A stretch of DNA of 17,405 nucleotides. Source: Patescibacteria group bacterium UBA6033. GTDB lineage: Bacteria > Patescibacteriota > Minisyncoccia > Phycocordibacterales > Phycocordibacteraceae. The translations under genes and the position numbers were made by a program. This document shows, in pieces, positions 7,235-14,133 of this stretch. The stretch's first letter is position 1, and every line of letters begins with the position of its first letter. The stretch covers positions 1 to 17,405 of the forward strand of contig DIZH01000027.1 of assembly GCA_002429325.1 (NCBI GenBank). Direction: 5' to 3'. The notes under the pieces were generated by a model. It worked only from the letters and a program-made list of their open reading frames with translations, did not search any database and was not told where the DNA came from.

Positions 7235-8095
7235 TTAATGTGGTGAGCAATCACTTAAAATAGTTCCACCAGATGTATTACTGATTGCAAGCCCATCACA
7301 CGAGGGTTTATCAGCTCCACATACATATAGATAATTTGTCGTTTTATCTGCGTTATAGACTTGCGCCTTATAACACCATAGTCCCTTCGGGATTTGTGCC
7401 GGATCTTTATAATTTTGTGCAATCTGGCTGTTTGGTGACACAGGGTTGCAGCTTGCAGAATATGGTAGCGAAGAATCGTTTGAGAGGAACACAGAGCCCC
7501 CAGTCCCTCCATTGGAACACGAAGAAAGGAAAGCATCAGCCGCAGCTTGGGTTGGACATCCAACTGTTCCATTACTGAGCGCCGCGGAACATCCGGCAGC
7601 TTTTGCAGCCGTCGTATCTCCTGTTCCGGAGCCCGAGACTGTGGGGGTCGTGGTGAGATTGATTGGGGGCAAATTAAGCGAAAGGTTGAGTATGCTCGGA
7701 TTGATGATGGAGAACACGAGTACAGGAGAGAGCACGAGCACGAGGCCGAAGATGGCCTGCTGGATGCGTTCGACGCCATCGCTGTGCTTGCTCACCGAGT
7801 CTTTGGTAGAAATCTCAAGCCCACCCCAAATAATCTCGATGACCGCCAGTGTTGCTGCGATGCCAATGAGGTATTTGTAGAGATTGTTAAAGAATGTGGC
7901 GAGTGTATCTGCATTTACCACACTGCCAACCGTGCTCGCATCGGTGAGCCCAGGAATAGGAGCAAGAGGAACGAACCCGTCTGCGAATACATGAGGAACA
8001 ACTCCAAGAAACACGAGAGAGAGCAGCAAGATTTTTCCTGTCCCGCTAGAGATGATGCTAGAAAGAATATTCTTTATGTTTCTCATGGAGTTCAT
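7235..8095 (-). CDS. VirB2/TrbC-like pilin with Cys-rich C-terminal extension
   Basis: Probable pilin-like subunit of a type IV secretion/pilus-type apparatus. The 286-residue product has an N-terminal signal sequence (hydrophobic 21-36, possible cleavage after PHVFA at 38) and two membrane helices at about 73-90 and 112-131 separated by a short charged loop, the two-helix hairpin of VirB2/TrbC proteins. Family members are usually about 100-130 residues. Here a Thr/Gly linker and about 120 extra residues follow, holding all eight cysteines (169, 180, 193, 216, 241, 259, 266, 283). The first ATG overlaps the previous stop as ATGA (8092-8095), supporting that start. The family call rests on topology plus the neighbouring VirB4 and PrgI genes. 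Confidence 0.65.
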   Translation of the reverse strand: MNSMRNIKNILSSIISSGTGKILLLSLVFLGVVPHVFADGFVPLAPIPGLTDASTVGSVVNADTLATFFNNLYKYLIGIAATLAVIEIIWGGLEISTKDSVSKHSDGVERIQQAIFGLVLVLSPVLVFSIINPSILNLSLNLPPINLTTTPTVSGSGTGDTTAAKAAGCSAALSNGTVGCPTQAAADAFLSSCSNGGTGGSVFLSNDSSLPYSASCNPVSPNSQIAQNYKDPAQIPKGLWCYKAQVYNADKTTNYLYVCGADKPSCDGLAISNTSGGTILSDCSPH

Positions 8096-9090
8096 AGACC
8101 AAAGAAGTTAGTGCTTGGCTTCGCGCCAAAGAGAACAGAGAGGTTCGCGCTGGCTGCGGTAAATGAATTGGTATTTACCGTCGCGGTGAGGGAAAGAGAT
8201 GCGCTCCCCTGCCCGCTTCCGGTTGGGCGAAGAGTTATCAAACTTCCCGTTTGGGCTTTGGTTCCATCCAAAAACCACTGAAGGATTGGCGCACCACTAC
8301 TAAGAGGGAGGGAAAAAGGAGCTGCGTACAGGCTCGCCTCGGTGCCGCCAATAGAATAGGAGCTCGTGAGCGCGTGCTCGAATCGAATGCCAAGCAATGG
8401 GTCGTTCTCATAGAGCCGTACCGATGGATCTTTAGGATCAAGAGAAAGAGAAGACAGTCCCACAAGACTTCCCGTCTGACTCTGTACAATCACTGAGACT
8501 GTCCGGGTGCGGTATTGAACTGGTGAAGCAACTATCACCGACTGCTTCCCTATGCCGGAGGAGTTGGCTATTTCTGTACCATCGACCGTCCAACCATAGG
8601 AAAGGGTAGAAGGGTCAATCGTGCGTCCGCTAGCGTCTGCAAAGTTCGCAAGTGCCACTACTCGAGTATTCCCTGCCAGCGGAACCTGCGGCTTTCCTGG
8701 GTAGAGCACTGGTGCAGAAGAGAGCGGTTCTGCGACAAGAGAGACGTCTTCAGGCTGCAAGACGATGGTTTGTGTGTAATGTGTTCCGGCGGAGGTCACA
8801 GTCACCTCCACTGAAGTCACACTTCCTGCTTTCCCCAACATGACCGTGACCGGCTGAACGCTCCCTGCATAGATCTGCTTTCCCCCAGCAGAGACCGTCA
8901 TAGAGGAATTAGTGAGGTCTATCATAGATGAAAGGAATGAGAGTGTTGCCGGGCTCATTGGTGCAGGATATTGCGGCAAAACGGAAACCGAAAAGGAGCT
9001 TGTATTTCCTAAACCGTCTATCGACTGTGCTGAGACAATCGTCGGGAGAAGAAATAGCATTGCGCACGCGGTAAAAAGTCCAAAACGCAT
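8092..9090 (-). CDS. Secreted beta-rich (Ig-like) protein of the pilus/secretion locus
   Basis: Function unknown. The 332-residue product has a clear signal peptide (MRFGLFTACAMLFLLPTIVSA, cleavage likely before QSIDG). The mature part is rich in Ser, Thr, Val and Gly with alternating beta-strand patterns, for example VSVEV-like strands around TSVEVTVTSAGTHY, TRTVSVIVQSQTGSL and SASLSLTATVNT, plus a YGWTVDGTEI segment typical of Ig/PKD-like repeats. No catalytic motif or membrane helix after the signal peptide was seen. It is the first gene of the second unit of the locus, with a TATACT box six bases before its ATG, and it is coupled to the pilin gene by ATGA. It may be a surface or pilus accessory component; that role is inferred from position only. 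Confidence 0.6.
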   Translation of the reverse strand: MRFGLFTACAMLFLLPTIVSAQSIDGLGNTSSFSVSVLPQYPAPMSPATLSFLSSMIDLTNSSMTVSAGGKQIYAGSVQPVTVMLGKAGSVTSVEVTVTSAGTHYTQTIVLQPEDVSLVAEPLSSAPVLYPGKPQVPLAGNTRVVALANFADASGRTIDPSTLSYGWTVDGTEIANSSGIGKQSVIVASPVQYRTRTVSVIVQSQTGSLVGLSSLSLDPKDPSVRLYENDPLLGIRFEHALTSSYSIGGTEASLYAAPFSLPLSSGAPILQWFLDGTKAQTGSLITLRPTGSGQGSASLSLTATVNTNSFTAASANLSVLFGAKPSTNFFGL

Positions 9091-9096
9091 GTCTCT

Positions 9097-9104
9097 AGTA
9101 TATA
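9097..9104 (-). promoter_or_regulatory. Promoter -10 of the pilin unit (probable leaderless)
   Basis: TATATACT on the minus strand is followed by AGAGAC and then ATG 9090. The stretch TATACTAGAG also occurs before prgI (12885-12894), so the two units of the locus share their promoter core. The box directly abuts one arm of the 13-bp inverted repeat at 9105-9163, which occupies the usual -35 area. Confidence 0.5.
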
Positions 9105-9163
9105 CCCCGTGAGATACCTTTCCTCATCGTTATCCAGTGCGTTGGAGATTGTATCTCACGGGG
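9105..9163. repeat. 13-bp perfect inverted repeat next to the pilin-unit promoter
   Basis: CCCCGTGAGATAC at 9105-9117 pairs perfectly with GTATCTCACGGGG at 9151-9163, leaving a 33-nt loop. It lies in the 101-bp gap between two genes of the locus. As RNA from the upstream gene it would form a strong hairpin, but no U-run follows, so it is not a classical terminator. One arm abuts the -10 box of the 9090 gene, so it could act as an operator or attenuator. Confidence 0.7.
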
Positions 9164-9191
9164 CCACGCCGTCAGGAGCAAATAGTATTTT

Positions 9192-9968
9192 CTAGGTGCC
9201 GTATCGGGGGATTTCCCTTTCATTAAAACTCTCGTCATTTGCAGCTTCAGTCTGATTGAATTGTTCGTCGTTTGCCGCCTCATCCTCTTGCTCCTGTTCC
9301 TCATATGCTTCATCGTTTGCCGCCTGTTGCCCGGCTAAGGTTTGTTGTATCTGCGTATACTCTGCGGCTTGCTGTTCGCGTTCTTGCTGCAATTGCGCGG
9401 CATGTTCCTTCTCCCATTTCACCAAGGCTTCCTTCTCAACACGTATTTGGGTTCTATACAATCTCCAGATGACCACAGTAAACACTGGAAATGCGCCGAG
9501 GAAAGGAATTTCACCGATAGCAAAAGCGCTTACAAAATAAAACGGACCAGTAACGACAGTTTTGAAAATACGAGCATTCGCCATGATAATCCAGGTACCG
9601 AGTGCCAGGAAGGATATAAGACCCACTGCATCGGCCATGATAACCCCAATCGGTGCGGTCGCTTCAATGGCAGCAGCACCCACGGCAGTAGCAGCTCCGC
9701 CGCATACCAAGGCCGCTGTTTTCGTGCCAAGTAGCCCGAGCGTCCATGTTGCAAGGGCCCCACTGGCTTTCGCGGTGCAAACAACAGCAGCCAGCGCCGG
9801 TCCGAAAAACCAAAAGAATTGGAAGAATCCGCGTATCAAATCCAAAATGACGGCCATCGCAATGAGCATGCCCGCTTTGCTCCACGTCATTGCTTTTGGA
9901 GGCTGTGAACTTACTCGTACGCCACCCCCTCGATTCAGGTGGGGCAAACTACTTCTGTTCTGCGGCAT
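9192..9968 (-). CDS. Multi-spanning membrane protein with coiled coil and AANDE-repeat tail
   Basis: Function unknown. The 258-residue product has a short basic N-terminus and several hydrophobic segments (about 32-66, 72-90, 100-130, 138-165), suggesting four or so membrane passes. After these comes a charged helix likely to form a coiled coil (about 175-215, VEKEALVKWEKEHAAQLQQE) and a tail with three imperfect repeats of Ala-Ala-Asn-Asp-Glu-x-(Tyr/Phe) separated by Glu/Gln-rich spacers. The start lies 20 bases inside the end of virB4, with AGGAG about 10 bases upstream of the ATG, so it is co-transcribed with virB4. It could be a channel or scaffold component (for instance VirB6-like), but no diagnostic motif supports a specific family. 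Confidence 0.65.
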   Translation of the reverse strand: MPQNRSSLPHLNRGGGVRVSSQPPKAMTWSKAGMLIAMAVILDLIRGFFQFFWFFGPALAAVVCTAKASGALATWTLGLLGTKTAALVCGGAATAVGAAAIEATAPIGVIMADAVGLISFLALGTWIIMANARIFKTVVTGPFYFVSAFAIGEIPFLGAFPVFTVVIWRLYRTQIRVEKEALVKWEKEHAAQLQQEREQQAAEYTQIQQTLAGQQAANDEAYEEQEQEDEAANDEQFNQTEAANDESFNEREIPRYGT

Positions 9969-11772
9969 GGCGGCTCTTCTCCTGCTTTATAGCGAGAAGT
10001 TGCGACGGGTCTGAGGTAATAATCTGGTCCTCGGTATAGCTCGCGACTATTTTGATAGCGACATGCTTCAGTCCTGCGAAAAAGAGCCCCTCCCCTACTC
10101 CCGCTTCGAGGAGAAGATATTTTTCCTCATCAGTCAGGTTGAATGTCTGCTGCAGCACATCAATCGTCGTCGGCGACTGTTTCAACAAGAGCTGGAGGGA
10201 TGAGTTTGCGAGAATAGGTCTGCCATACGGACTCTTCAAGAAATCTTCGACGTCTTGGGTTATCGTACAGACGCCGAGATAGTATTTACGGCCGCGCTTC
10301 GCAAGCGAGTAGAGGAAGGATGCGGTATCTTCGCTTTTCATCATCCACCACGCTTCATCGATGATAAGGAGACGCTTTTTCATATCGTGGCGCACCTCAT
10401 TCCATATGAAATGAGTGATGATATACATGGCAATCGGCTTCAGCTCATCTTCCATGTCGCGCACGGAGAAGACTGCGAATTGCTGCTTCAAATCGATATT
10501 TGTCGGCTCGTTCATGAAGCCGGACCAGGTGCCGCGCGTGTACTTCGAGAGACGTTCGACGAGTGATTCGCTGCCATCCATACCGGAAAGCACTTGTTCG
10601 AAATCAGAAAGCAGTGGCGGTTCGATGTTGCTGAAGTCGGAGTCACCGGTAATATCTTTGAGTGCATAGGTCTCGCTGATAGCACGGTCGACGATAGCAT
10701 CCTCTTCAGGACTCAAGCCTCCGAGCATAATACGGAATAGGCCGACGAGCGAAATGATATTTGATCGCAAAATATCTTTCGGATCTTCATCTTCACGTAC
10801 GGGCGGCAAATCAAACGGATTGATGTGGTTCTCAGAGGAGAGCGAGATGTTGAAAGAGCGGCCTCCTGTGGCCTCAGCAAGCTGTTCGTATTCGCGCTCA
10901 GGGTCAATGACGATGACGTCGGTACCGAACATCAAGGAACGCAGTATCTCGAGTTTCGTTGCATAGCTCTTGCCCGAACCGGACTTTGCAAAGACCACCG
11001 AGTTGTAGTTCTCGAGCGAGAAGCGATCGAAGAGAATGAGCGAAGAGTTGTGGCGATTGATGCCGTAGAGAATGCCTCGGTCACTCGTGAGGTCAAATGA
11101 CACGAACGGGAATATCGAAGACAGGGGCGATGAGTTCAGTTTTGAATTCACTGCGAGCTCGTCAGAACCAAGCGGCAAGCACGACCGGAACCCTTGCTCC
11201 TGTTGGAAAAGCGCGGGCTTGGTGTAGACCAGCTTCGCATCGAGGATGCCACGGATATCGCCCTCGGTCTTAGCTATCTCTTCTTTCGTATCGCCGTAGA
11301 GCGCCAGGTAGAGCCCGACATCGAATAGTTTTTCCTGGGCTTGCTGGAGGTTGTCCCGCAAACTCTCGAGGTCCTGATACGCCGTGTCGAGGAGCGGGTC
11401 GCGCACAAGCCCCTTCGATTCGCGCTCATTAATCTGGCTCTGGACCTCAGCGACTTTCTTTTGGAAGGTGCGAAGCGCCTGTTCGGTTTCGAGCGGATGT
11501 ATGAAGATGGAAACATCGAGCACTTTATCGAGGTCTATCACCGGAGCGAACCAGCTGTCCGAAAGAAACCGCGGATAGGAAACGGTATAGAAGGTGCGGA
11601 CGAATTTTTCGCCCAGCTCTATTTCACGAGAGCCTATCTTGAGCGCTGTCGGGGCTATCGTATCGACGAGGTCGAGAGAACTCTGCCGATAAATATCTTT
11701 CGGAAGGACCGGAATGATAGCCGGAGCCTCTTCAGTCTTGTTCTTTCGTGTAAGGAGATCAATGAGTGACAT
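9949..11772 (-). CDS. virB4: VirB4/TraC-family secretion ATPase
   Basis: Cytoplasmic ATPase that powers pilus assembly or substrate transport in type IV secretion systems. The 607-residue product has an N-terminal VirB4-type domain (about 45-200, FVRTFYTVSYPRFLSDSWF, VDVSIFIHP-like pattern) and a C-terminal RecA-like motor. This has Walker A AKSGSGKS at 263-270, a conserved VIVIDPEREY strand at 287-296, and Walker B LLIIDEAW at 468-475 followed by the TQDVEDFL region near 505. The nucleotide-binding motifs are intact. It follows the TraC-like gene by eight bases and overlaps the following membrane-protein gene by 20. Substrate unknown. No relaxase or VirD4-type coupling protein is visible here, so a non-conjugative export or pilus role is plausible. 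Confidence 0.9.
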   Translation of the reverse strand: MSLIDLLTRKNKTEEAPAIIPVLPKDIYRQSSLDLVDTIAPTALKIGSREIELGEKFVRTFYTVSYPRFLSDSWFAPVIDLDKVLDVSIFIHPLETEQALRTFQKKVAEVQSQINERESKGLVRDPLLDTAYQDLESLRDNLQQAQEKLFDVGLYLALYGDTKEEIAKTEGDIRGILDAKLVYTKPALFQQEQGFRSCLPLGSDELAVNSKLNSSPLSSIFPFVSFDLTSDRGILYGINRHNSSLILFDRFSLENYNSVVFAKSGSGKSYATKLEILRSLMFGTDVIVIDPEREYEQLAEATGGRSFNISLSSENHINPFDLPPVREDEDPKDILRSNIISLVGLFRIMLGGLSPEEDAIVDRAISETYALKDITGDSDFSNIEPPLLSDFEQVLSGMDGSESLVERLSKYTRGTWSGFMNEPTNIDLKQQFAVFSVRDMEDELKPIAMYIITHFIWNEVRHDMKKRLLIIDEAWWMMKSEDTASFLYSLAKRGRKYYLGVCTITQDVEDFLKSPYGRPILANSSLQLLLKQSPTTIDVLQQTFNLTDEEKYLLLEAGVGEGLFFAGLKHVAIKIVASYTEDQIITSDPSQLLAIKQEKSRHAAEQK

Positions 11773-11780
11773 GGTAAGTA

Positions 11781-12419
11781 TTACGAATCGAGACGGATAG
11801 GGTTTTCAAGCTCGCCCGGATTGAACGAACGGTACAAAAGCTCGATGGTTTCTTCGGTGCCGAGCGGCACGGCGCGTACGCCTGTGCCGGAGAGTCCAGC
11901 CGCCACGAGCGAGAGGCGTTGTTCGAGCTGCGCGCGCTCCTCGTCAAATGTGGCTTTGCTCGCACTGGTTTTCTCCGCAGCACTATCGCGCCTCAGGAAG
12001 CTTACCGCGTTTGCGGCGCTGACCTGCGGCGTGTAGGACACGATGACGTAGAACGATTTCGTCATGATGTTCGTCTGATCAGTGAAGGAACGGACGAATT
12101 CAATGTATTCACGGAGTTGGATGCGCATCAGTTCTGATTTCTGCTCAGGAGCTTTCTCCTCCAATATCGCAAGATACGGACGGAGATCCATCCGCCTGGA
12201 ATTGATAAGAATCTGGATCGAAAAATCGAGCGTATTCAGGAAATTCTGGAAGCCGAGCGTAATGGCATGCTGTTCCTCGGCGGACTTGAGCCCGAAGTTG
12301 ATTGCCGAACAGATAAGGACGCCGCGATAGCCGCCATCCTTGAGCACGATAATGCCGTCCCGTATCTCTTTAATCGGAACGAACTCCTGCGTCTTCCCTG
12401 CTTGTGTTGCATCTACCAT
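11781..12419 (-). CDS. TraC-like protein of the VirB4 locus
   Basis: Probable cytoplasmic partner of VirB4. The 212-residue product has no membrane helix or nucleotide-binding motif. Its pattern (PIKEIRDGIIVLKDGGYRGV, then FGLKSAEEQHAITLGFQNFLNTLDFSIQILINSR) resembles the N-terminal part of VirB4/TraC ATPases and the stand-alone TraC-like domain that accompanies VirB4 in Patescibacteria and some Gram-positive conjugation loci. A long charged helix follows around residues 150-175. The following VirB4 already has an N-terminal domain, so this is probably an additional subunit rather than a simple split of one gene. It lies between prgI and virB4 with eight-base gaps on each side, clearly one operon. 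The family resemblance is from memory and was not searched. Confidence 0.7.
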   Translation of the reverse strand: MVDATQAGKTQEFVPIKEIRDGIIVLKDGGYRGVLICSAINFGLKSAEEQHAITLGFQNFLNTLDFSIQILINSRRMDLRPYLAILEEKAPEQKSELMRIQLREYIEFVRSFTDQTNIMTKSFYVIVSYTPQVSAANAVSFLRRDSAAEKTSASKATFDEERAQLEQRLSLVAAGLSGTGVRAVPLGTEETIELLYRSFNPGELENPIRLDS

Positions 12420-12427
12420 AGTACTAA

Positions 12428-12880
12428 TTATGAGTCAGATCTGCGTTGTGGTGCAGACTCGGCGCCCATCGGCACATCAAGCGACCATGCAAGCTCAGAG
12501 AGTTTGCCGCGCGTGAGCCGAGGAGCTCCTCGTACCGGCCGCGCTGCAGTCTCTGCAGCTGCTGAAGCCGCTGCGGCTGCGTTGTTCTCTTCTTTGGTCG
12601 GAGCGGTATATTTCCAAAGCATGAGACGTTTGCTGGTGTAATAGTTGAATCCTGCCTCGAGTACGTCGATGAACGGCTTACCGTTTATTTTATAGAACGC
12701 GAGCGCAAGGCCAAAACCTGCGACGGGAATCGATAGTACAAAAGCGAAAAAGAAAGAGAGATAGGAGAAGAAGATAATACACAGTCCTGCACTCCCTGCG
12801 ACGTAGAGGAATTGCTTCAGAGTGAGTGGTCCCACCAGTTTGTCTTCGACCTCAATGAACTGTGGTACTTGATAATCCAT
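12428..12880 (-). CDS. PrgI-family (VirB3-like) inner membrane protein
   Basis: Small membrane subunit that works next to VirB4 in type IV secretion-like systems. The 150-residue product starts MDYQVPQFIEVEDKLVGPLT, the typical PrgI opening, with KQFLYVAG leading into two membrane helices (about 24-41 and 44-63). Then come a YKINGKPFIDVLEAGFNYYTSKRLMLWKY segment typical of the family (about 63-91) and an Ala-rich, basic C-terminal tail. It is the first gene of the locus. An extended -10 (TGCTATACT) ends eight bases before the ATG, indicating a probable leaderless transcript for prgI, the TraC-like gene, virB4 and the 9968 gene. Confidence 0.85.
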   Translation of the reverse strand: MDYQVPQFIEVEDKLVGPLTLKQFLYVAGSAGLCIIFFSYLSFFFAFVLSIPVAGFGLALAFYKINGKPFIDVLEAGFNYYTSKRLMLWKYTAPTKEENNAAAAASAAAETAARPVRGAPRLTRGKLSELAWSLDVPMGAESAPQRRSDS

Positions 12881-12888
12881 ACTGCTCT

Positions 12889-12897
12889 AGTATAGCA
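12889..12897 (-). promoter_or_regulatory. Extended -10 promoter of the prgI-virB4 unit (probable leaderless)
   Basis: TGCTATACT on the minus strand, followed by AGAGCAGT and ATG 12880. The sequence TATACTAGAG is identical to that before the 9090 gene. Upstream, short hairpins (CTCATC/GATGAG at 12906-12924 and GCACA/TGTGC at 12926-12939) separate it from the DUF3467-like gene and might end that transcript, though no U-run follows. Confidence 0.5.
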
Positions 12898-12950
12898 GGC
12901 GACATCTCATCGCATTATGATGAGTGCACATGCTTGTGCGGTTACTCCGA

Positions 12951-13211
12951 CTACTCCCCTCCTTTAGTAATGTCCTTTGATTGAAGAGGGCTTTCAATGC
13001 CCGGTGACCATGTTGCCTGTATCGGTCCGAACTTTTTTTCATACTCTTCTATCTGGTGCGTAAGGCTCTGCACCAATCGCTTCATGTGCGGCGGCGTGAG
13101 CGCATAGGCATTCGCTGTATTTCCGACGCTCATAACCATGACGAAGTTCTCTTCTGAGTGACCGGCGACGACATTTTCACAGAACTGCTTGGGAATAGTG
13201 TTGAAATCCAT
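12951..13211 (-). CDS. DUF3467-like small protein
   Basis: Function unknown. From ATG 13211 the product has 86 residues. It matches the DUF3467 pattern: a beta region (ENFVMVMSVGNTANAYAL) followed by Thr-Pro-Pro-His-Met-Lys-Arg-Leu and a helix with Tyr-Glu-Lys-Lys-Phe-Gly-Pro-Ile. Proteins of this family are common in Patescibacteria and uncharacterised. A longer reading frame to 13304 exists, but it would lie inside the protease gene and lacks family similarity. ATG 13211 is preceded at six bases by TATAGT, so it probably has its own leaderless promoter overlapping the protease stop codon. No cofactor or catalytic motif seen. Confidence 0.7.
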   Translation of the reverse strand: MDFNTIPKQFCENVVAGHSEENFVMVMSVGNTANAYALTPPHMKRLVQSLTHQIEEYEKKFGPIQATWSPGIESPLQSKDITKGGE

Positions 13212-13217
13212 ACGTTC

Positions 13218-13223
13218 ACTATA
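13218..13223 (-). promoter_or_regulatory. -10 box of the DUF3467-like gene
   Basis: TATAGT (minus strand) lies six bases before ATG 13211 and contains the TAG stop of the upstream protease gene. The context GGTATATAGT-N6-ATG closely parallels GGTATATACT-N6-ATG before the 9090 gene. Confidence 0.4.
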
Positions 13224-13851
13224 TACCCATGCCGGTGATGAGTCCAAAAAGCGATACAACGGCGTTGAAGAACGGGCCTGAGAGAAGCGACGAGAACAGA
13301 ACAAGGAAAAGTATAAGGAATACCGGGCCAGTGCTGCGAATCTGCTGCTCGAAGCGGTTCAATCTTGAAGCGAGATGCCACGGAAGTATCGTTCGGAGCA
13401 CGGTGAATCCATCAAGCGGTGGAAACGGAATGAGATTGAAGAGGCCGAGGAAGAGATTCACGAACACAATCGTCGCCGCAAGCGAAAGTGCCGGTGCAGG
13501 AAGCATTGTGGAGCCAAAACGGATGATAAGGCCGAAAATGACTGCCATAAGTAGGTTGACCGCCGACCCTGCGACTGCGACAAATGCTTCGCCCCAGCGC
13601 TGATTCCTGAGATTGTACGGGTTATATGGCACTGGCTTCGCCCAGCCGAAGAGCATGGAAGAACCGGAGAGCATCAGGACTGCGGGGATTAGTATCGAGC
13701 CCATAAGGTCGATGTGCGGGATGGGATTGAGGGTCAGTCTGCCGGAAAGCCGTGCGGTCGGGTCGCCGAGAGAGTCAGCCGCATAGCCATGGGCCACTTC
13801 GTGGACGATGATAGAAAAGATGAGGACAATGAAGGAGAGAAGAATGGCCAT
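13219..13851 (-). CDS. Site-2-type intramembrane metalloprotease (M50 family)
   Basis: Probable zinc protease that cleaves substrates inside the membrane. The 210-residue product has about five or six hydrophobic helices, the zinc motif HEVAH at 17-21 in the first helix, and the distant third-ligand motif NLIPFPPLDG at 139-148 (Asp147). Both are intact. It belongs to the short, PDZ-less M50 group often annotated as a site-2 protease family protein. Substrate unknown. It is divergent from rpmB across 39 bp and is followed after seven bases by the DUF3467-like gene. Confidence 0.9.
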   Translation of the reverse strand: MAILLSFIVLIFSIIVHEVAHGYAADSLGDPTARLSGRLTLNPIPHIDLMGSILIPAVLMLSGSSMLFGWAKPVPYNPYNLRNQRWGEAFVAVAGSAVNLLMAVIFGLIIRFGSTMLPAPALSLAATIVFVNLFLGLFNLIPFPPLDGFTVLRTILPWHLASRLNRFEQQIRSTGPVFLILFLVLFSSLLSGPFFNAVVSLFGLITGMGI

Positions 13852-13890
13852 AGTTGCTCGTTTGGAGCCTTATGGTAACATGCTTTAACT

Positions 13891-14133
13891 ATGGCACGAG
13901 CTTGTGAGATCACGGGAAAGAGCACGCTGGTTGGCGGGCGCTATTCTAATCGCGTCCGCGCGACGCAATTTAACCCGACTGGCTCGGTGCGCCGAAAGGC
14001 AAATCTCCAGAAGCGCCGTATTTACGTCCCTGAACTCGGCAAGACCCTTATCGTCGACCTTTCCATGAAAGGCCTTAAGACTATCAAGAAGAACGGCGCT
14101 TTTAACGCGCTCAAAAAGGCAGGCATCATCTAG
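13891..14133 (+). CDS. rpmB: 50S ribosomal protein L28
   Basis: Component of the large ribosomal subunit. The 80-residue basic protein starts MARACEITGKSTLVGGRYSN, with the CEITGK opening and the NLQKRRIYVPELGKT and LKTIKKNG segments expected of L28. The length fits the family. It is a lone plus-strand gene, divergent from the M50 protease. A TAACAT box lies nine bases before the ATG, again with no Shine-Dalgarno site. Its TAG stop is the first part of the 27-bp inverted repeat that follows. Confidence 0.95.
   Translation: MARACEITGKSTLVGGRYSNRVRATQFNPTGSVRRKANLQKRRIYVPELGKTLIVDLSMKGLKTIKKNGAFNALKKAGII

Noticed and set aside
7547..8281. Long plus-strand open frame (244 codons) opposite the pilin and Ig-like genes
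   Set aside because: It is antisense to two well-supported genes, has an Arg/Glu/Cys-skewed composition typical of a shadow frame and no recognisable domain.
11772..11781. TraC-like gene and virB4 as a single VirB4 split by a frameshift
   Set aside because: The 607-residue VirB4 already contains its own N-terminal domain, and the TraC-like gene has a clean stop and a separate ATG eight bases later.
13212..13304. Longer reading frame upstream of the DUF3467-like protein
   Set aside because: It overlaps the protease gene's 3' end and the added residues are the protease sequence in another frame; the family match starts at ATG 13211.
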